In this document: piece after piece, positions 60,001 to 64,000 of the stretch
Layout: each line of letters begins with the position of its first letter
Position numbering within the stretch: the stretch's first letter is position 1
Assembly (NCBI GenBank): GCA_907165135.1
Contig: OU015568.1
Coordinates: forward strand, 17,028,477-17,092,476
Length of the DNA stretch: 64,000 nucleotides
Reading direction: 5' to 3'
From: Oikopleura dioica
Taxonomy: Eukaryota; Chordata; Appendicularia; Copelata; Oikopleuridae
Translations under genes and position numbers: made by a program
Notes under the pieces: generated by a model
The model's input: only the letters and a program-made list of their open reading frames with translations
What the model was told of the DNA's origin: nothing
Databases searched by the model: none

Positions 60001-63000
60001 ACGAAGTTATGCCGATGGGAAGCGATGCCGAATCGCTGCTAGGTCCGAAAACAAAGGGGATCGTGGCGATCAACTTTGCAGGAATTATGGTCTTCACTCA
60101 ATCAGAGCGACTACTGCTCAGAATCGATTTTGTCGAGCTGAGTGGAATCTCCGTCAGTAGAAACCTCGACGATGTAGCAATCGCCTTCATTGTAACGACG
60201 ATCCAAGGGAAGGACTATCAATTCGGCTCTCAAAACTGCGCCGATGTCCGAGAACTTGTAACGACATTCATGGAAGGGCTGAGAACAAGATCCAAGTACG
60301 TGGTCGCGATGCAGAAAAATCCCGATAAGGTGGCAAGTGGAGAAGATGGATCGAAGTTCTTGAAGTTCAAGAAAGGCGATTTGATCATGTTGGACGAGCC
60401 GGCGGGAAATAATCTGCTGACGTCTTCGTGGGCGTCTGGAACAAACTCGACTACGGCGGAATCAGGGGATTTCCCTGCGGATTGCGTTTGGGTACTACCG
60501 ACGCTAACGAAGCCTACTTCGGGGACCATTGATTTGTTCAAAATGTCGAAGTCTGAGTTGGAAAGCTTGAGCAGTCGAGCACCGCAGAATCAGGAAAAGC
60601 TTATATTTCTAGTTGCTGGACTCAAAGCTTGGTACAGTGGGTTGCGCAGGTAGTGCACTAATTGTGATTGAGGCGTTGGTGCACCCTTCGCCCGCACTTT
60701 TTCTATTGTTCTTTGTAGACTTGCTCAAAGTGATTGCATGAGTGGTGAACCCTCTGCCAGCTCTAGTTAGGGGGTAACCCTAAGGAGTGCACTACCTATT
60801 CAATCCACTGCAGTCTGGAGCTGTAATACATGATAATTGGAAATGGAAAGACTTGAGTCAGAGTCAAAGATCATTTTCGCAAGAAATTGGTCAATTTACG
60901 AAACACTCAAATTTGAGTCAAAAAAAAAACTCTAAAAGTTGGACATTCGGTTTGATTTCTTTTGGTTTGAGATATGTCTTGGTTGAAATTGTCGATGACA
61001 CAGTGTGACCTAAACTCACGCTCAGAGTTGCGGCCATAGCGAGTGTCCCCTATGATTTAAGATCTCTGGGAACGAGGTTCACGGGGACTGAAACACCCGA
61101 GGCCTAGCAAAAGAGACTATGGATTGTTAAGTAATTTTAACAGTCAAAAAATACACCATTCGTTCGAAAAAAAATATAGTTATGGTCTCCGAGAATTTTA
61201 CTCTCGAACTTCGCATAATTTCTTTTTATAACACTCACGACCGTATATACGTAATTTCTATAATACAAGCGAGTGACGAAAAGTTAGCTTCGAAAAGTTC
61301 AATGTAACGGACAACACGGACTGTATCTACACTTTGGAAGAATTCGCGATGGAGTTCTTCAACCCGATGCACCAGGAAACTGGCGGCGGTTTTTTCAACT
61401 TCTCCAAGAAAGAGCGCGAAATCGTCTGGGCAAAGACGCAAGAGCCTATTCGCACGTCACATTTGCGATCGGTGCCACATGACATCATCGACGCAGCGGT
61501 TATTATGTTCACGACTGTGCTCAAGTACTGCGGCGACTATCCGAGCAAGGAAGGGTTGAAATTATTTTCGAAAAACAGGATTTTATCCAGGTTTTATTTT
61601 ACCCTCAAAAAAGCGACCAAAACAGGGAAACGAGCTCACAGACGCGATCTTCAACATCCCCCTGAACAGCAACGGCCTCCGAGACGAGCTGTTCGTCCAG
61701 CTGATGCGCCAACTGACCAACAATCCGATCCCCTACTCGGAAGAACGCTGCTGGGAACTGATGTGGCTCGCGTGCGGAATCTTCTCGCCGACGGAAGAAG
61801 TGATGCCCTACTTGGTCAAGTTCTTTAATTCGAGAAAAGCAGTTTACCCGATCGCCGATGAGTGCTCCATCAGACTGCAAAAGACGATTCGGGCTGGTTG
61901 CAGAAAATATCCGCCGCATTTGGTCGAAGTTGAGGCGATTCAGAATAAAACTACTCAGGATAGGCGCAATTTCGTGCTTTCCGGATTCTTCGCAAGATTT
62001 GTTTTGAACTAGTAATGAAAAAAAACGCCTTGATAGATATTTCACAAAGTGTACTTCCCAGACGACACAGATGAAGCCTTCGAAGTCGAAAGCTCTACCA
62101 AAGCGCGCGACTTCTGCCAGAACATCGCGAATAGATTGAGATTGAAGAGCAGCGAGGGATTTTCGCTCTTCGTCAAGATCTCTGAGAAAGTCATTTCCGT
62201 CAAGGAGGATAACTTCTTCTTTGACTTCGTCAGGCAGCTGACCGAGTTGCTGAGGAAAAACAAGAGGACTTTTGAGAGCCCGCAGTTAACTTATCAAGGT
62301 GCAAATTCAGAAACTAAACTCGGCAACCTGCGCGGGAAACCTGACTCAGGGTCTTAGAGATCTTTTATAAAAAAGCCGCTTTGCTCTTGCATATCCTGAC
62401 TCAAGTTGTCGGGCTCAGTTCTGAAAAACAGTAAGAAAACTCTTCACCGAAATATTTTCAGTTTTCTTCATGCGAAAACTGTGGTCGATGTGCATTCCGG
62501 GCAAGGATCTGAACGCAGACTGCATCTTCCATTTCCATCAAGAACTGCCAAAGTACCTGCGCGGCTACCACAAGTGCACGAAGCTCGAGGCGGCGCAACT
62601 GGCGGCATTCGTTTACCGCGTCAAATTTGGGGAGGACAAATCTCAGTTTCCAGCGATTCCCAAAATGCTGCGCGAGCTCATTCCTCAGGACATGATCAAA
62701 GTATGCAGCCGCCTATTTATTCTCGTTTCGAATCTGTTTAGCGGACGGGACAGGACGAGTGGAAGCGCTTGATCGTCGCTGAGTTCAATAAAAATGCTGG
62801 AAAGGCGAAAGAAGACGCCAAACTGGCATTCTTGAAGGTGATCCAGAAGTGGCCGACGTTCGGCTCCGCCTTCTTCGACGTCAAACAGACCTTTGATCAG
62901 ACGCTGCCGATGGCGATCATTATAGCAATTAATAAATTAGGTGGATATACTCCATTCTTGAAAAATTAAAAAATTTGGACTTTTAGGCGTCTCGTTAATC

Positions 63001-63262
63001 GACCCAGGATCGAAGGAAATCTTGGTTACTCATAATTTCGCGAAAATCTCGGACTGGGACTGCGGCGATAACTATTTCACCATGTCGATCGGAGCTAATC
63101 ACGCTGGCTCGAAGCTCATGTGCGAGACGACTCTTGGGTAAGCATAAGTTTAGCAGAACTCGATTTATGTCGAATTCAAGGTATAAAATGGAGAACCTGC
63201 TCTCTTCCTACATCGACCAGATCCACAACAATTTGAAAAAGCAGCGCAGCCGAAAGCTTTAA
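54082..63262 (+). CDS. MYO7A: Myosin VIIA (unconventional motor with MyTH4-FERM tail), 20 exons
   Basis: Exons: 54082-54095, 54232-54298, 54405-54467, 54826-55014, 55175-55262, 55310-55375, 55527-55740, 55851-56473, 56684-57893, 58101-58390, 58449-58706, 58750-59024, 59065-60593, 61298-61549, 61626-61958, 62037-62298, 62462-62700, 62742-62940, 62987-63137, 63181-63262. The total is 6404 nt, one short of 2135 codons because of a missing base in the A run at 57245-57249. The start [11 protein letters not shown] matches the family. Motor: GESGAGKT P-loop (split by an intron), NDNSSRFGK switch [10 protein letters not shown], actin-binding [13 protein letters not shown]. Then IQ motifs, a charged single-helix/coiled region, MyTH4, FERM, SH3 ([11 protein letters not shown]), a second MyTH4 ([11 protein letters not shown]) and a second FERM ([13 protein letters not shown]). 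It is an actin motor of stereocilia-like protrusions and adhesion complexes. Introns 2, 6, 14 and 15, and probably 3, 4, 9 and 13, are GA-AG. Length is close to human (about 2215 aa). Confidence 0.95.
56570..56640 (+). tRNA. tRNA-Asp (anticodon GTC) inside MYO7A intron 8
   Basis: 71 nt. The acceptor stem TCCGTGT pairs with ACACGGA, the anticodon arm CCCGC-CTGTCAC-GCGGG gives anticodon GTC, and the T arm contains GGTTCGATTCC (B box). The 3' CCA is not encoded, as usual in eukaryotes. It is on the same strand as the host gene, with a T-rich stretch (CCTTTTTCT) just after it that can act as a Pol III terminator. Confidence 0.97.
57973..58043 (+). tRNA. tRNA-Asp (anticodon GTC), identical copy inside MYO7A intron 9
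   Basis: All 71 nt are identical to the copy 1.4 kb upstream, on the same strand, with flanks that differ except for CAT before and GAG/GAC after the gene. It is followed by GTTTTTCC as a Pol III terminator. The surrounding intron probably has a GA donor. Confidence 0.97.
62319..62416. repeat. Palindromic dispersed repeat, copy 8, in MYO7A intron 16
   Basis: GGCAACCTGCGCGGGAAACC opens the left arm, and TCCTGACTCAAGTTGTCGGG closes the right. The inner AAAGCCGC is retained. The right arm is diverged. Confidence 0.7.
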
Positions 63263-63440
63263 AGAAAAATGTTCTCAATTGAAAATTTTCTAGCGCGAAA
63301 AGTGATTCCGTATAACTTATACCAATAAATTACTTCACATATTCAGTAAAAACGCAGTGTGAAGCAGGCATAATGTGACTTTACAGTTTTTTATGAACTG
63401 TCAGACTCTGTAATTGGCTGATACGAAGAACGCTGATCTG

Positions 63441-63477
63441 GGTTCAATGACCTGTGTAGAATACCTGAGTCAGGGAA
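63441..63477. repeat. Palindromic dispersed repeat, copy 9 (single arm)
   Basis: ACCTGTGTAGAATACCTGAG followed by TCAGGG. Left arm only, just past the myosin gene. Confidence 0.65.
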
Positions 63478-63720
63478 GCAAAAGAACTTTCACTGACCCA
63501 TTGAACTCAGAGTTGAAAATGTACAGTAGTAGGGTAGTAGCATAGTAATGTAGTAAATAACTAGGGCCGATATATATAGTTATTTTAAATAATAAAATAG
63601 TCTATATTTAACTAGATCGTAATACTACATTACTACATTCGATTTTTGAGATTGATCTATTTTGAGAACGTGGCCTTTTCTCGCTCATTTTTTTTCAAAA
63701 GAGACGTTTAATTTTTTTTG

Positions 63721-64000
63721 ATGATAGCTACGTCTCTTTTCTGGGTTCTAAATACCCCGAGCCTTCCTCCGGAGAAGCCCTTCACTTATTCGCTGCCTAT
63801 CAACGATGGGTTCCGATTCTATCAGATCTCGCAAAAGAAAAGGAACGGGTCGATCTTCTTTTCAAACAGACGCCTTCGAATTTAAATATTTGAACTGAAA
63901 ACTCGCAGCGATCCCAAAAAACAGCTCTTCGCAGATTTTTTGCTGGATGATCCGCTAAACCAAAATCCGGAGAAAATTGAAGATCCAGAGCCCCGCCGAA
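63721..64000 (+). CDS. Possible 5' exons of an unidentified gene running off the window
   Basis: ATG at 63721 opens MIATSLFWVLNTPSLPPEKP, INDGFRFYQISQKKRNG. A donor AACGG|gtcgat (after 63848) and acceptor actcgcag (before 63909) join it in frame to DPKKQLFADFLLDDPLNQNP and a Glu/Pro-rich run that is open to position 64000. The start codon choice is weak and no domain is recognised. The second exon's acidic composition and exact frame fit are the reasons for reporting it. Confidence 0.35.

Noticed and set aside
60594-61297. GT donor at CGCAG|gtagtg as the end of MYO7A exon 13
   Set aside because: The phase does not match the next exon and gives a stop. The GA donor after CAGAATCAG keeps the frame.

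Overview
The window reads as nuclear DNA of a larvacean tunicate, most likely Oikopleura or a close relative. The evidence is compact multi-exon genes with many 40-60 nt introns, a conserved metazoan myosin VIIA and Wee1, and above all repeated GA-AG introns beside GT-AG ones (established knowledge: non-canonical G*-AG introns are unusually common in Oikopleura). The gene-poor middle and the many non-autonomous transposons suggest a species or region that is less compact than the best-known O. dioica genome. The species call is an inference.

Layout. 1-0.4 kb: probable exons of an unidentified minus-strand gene cut by the window edge. 1.1-3.1 kb: an intact Tc1/mariner-like transposase (minus). 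3.8-12 kb: an AT-rich island holding a 980-aa charged coiled-coil gene and an 826-aa RTEL1-like Fe-S helicase (both plus), separated by a broken NFS1 cysteine-desulfurase remnant. 12.3-13.7 kb: duplicated exons of an unknown Cys/Trp-rich minus-strand gene. 14.6-26.9 kb: a giant minus-strand gene for a secreted protein of tandem Cys-rich repeats (candidate house or extracellular-matrix protein). Its coding exon is split by a 2.5-kb foldback element that itself contains nested elements. 27.2-31.0 kb: a minus-strand multi-exon gene for an all-helical protein, with a 1.28-kb hAT-type element in a coding exon. 31.2-34.5 kb: three more non-autonomous elements, one of them an almost perfect 234-bp hairpin. 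35.2-37.6 kb: Wee1 kinase (minus). 38-49.5 kb: gene-poor, with a fragment of one small gene and several copies of a palindromic repeat family whose arms each carry an AP-1-type TGAGTCA. 49.5-52.3 kb: a galactose-3-O-sulfotransferase-like gene. 53.0-53.1 kb: a possible 37-aa membrane microprotein. 54.1-63.3 kb: myosin VIIA with two identical tRNA-Asp genes inside its introns. 63.7 kb-end: the possible start of another plus-strand gene.

Exon models for RTEL1, Wee1, the sulfotransferase and the coiled-coil gene each add up to an exact multiple of three. Myosin VIIA and the Cys-rich gene do so only after single-base corrections in 5-nt A/T runs, which look like long-read homopolymer errors. The genes do not form one pathway. 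The strongest joint signal is the relation between the permissive GA-AG splicing and transposons that sit in coding exons with the reading frame preserved on both sides.
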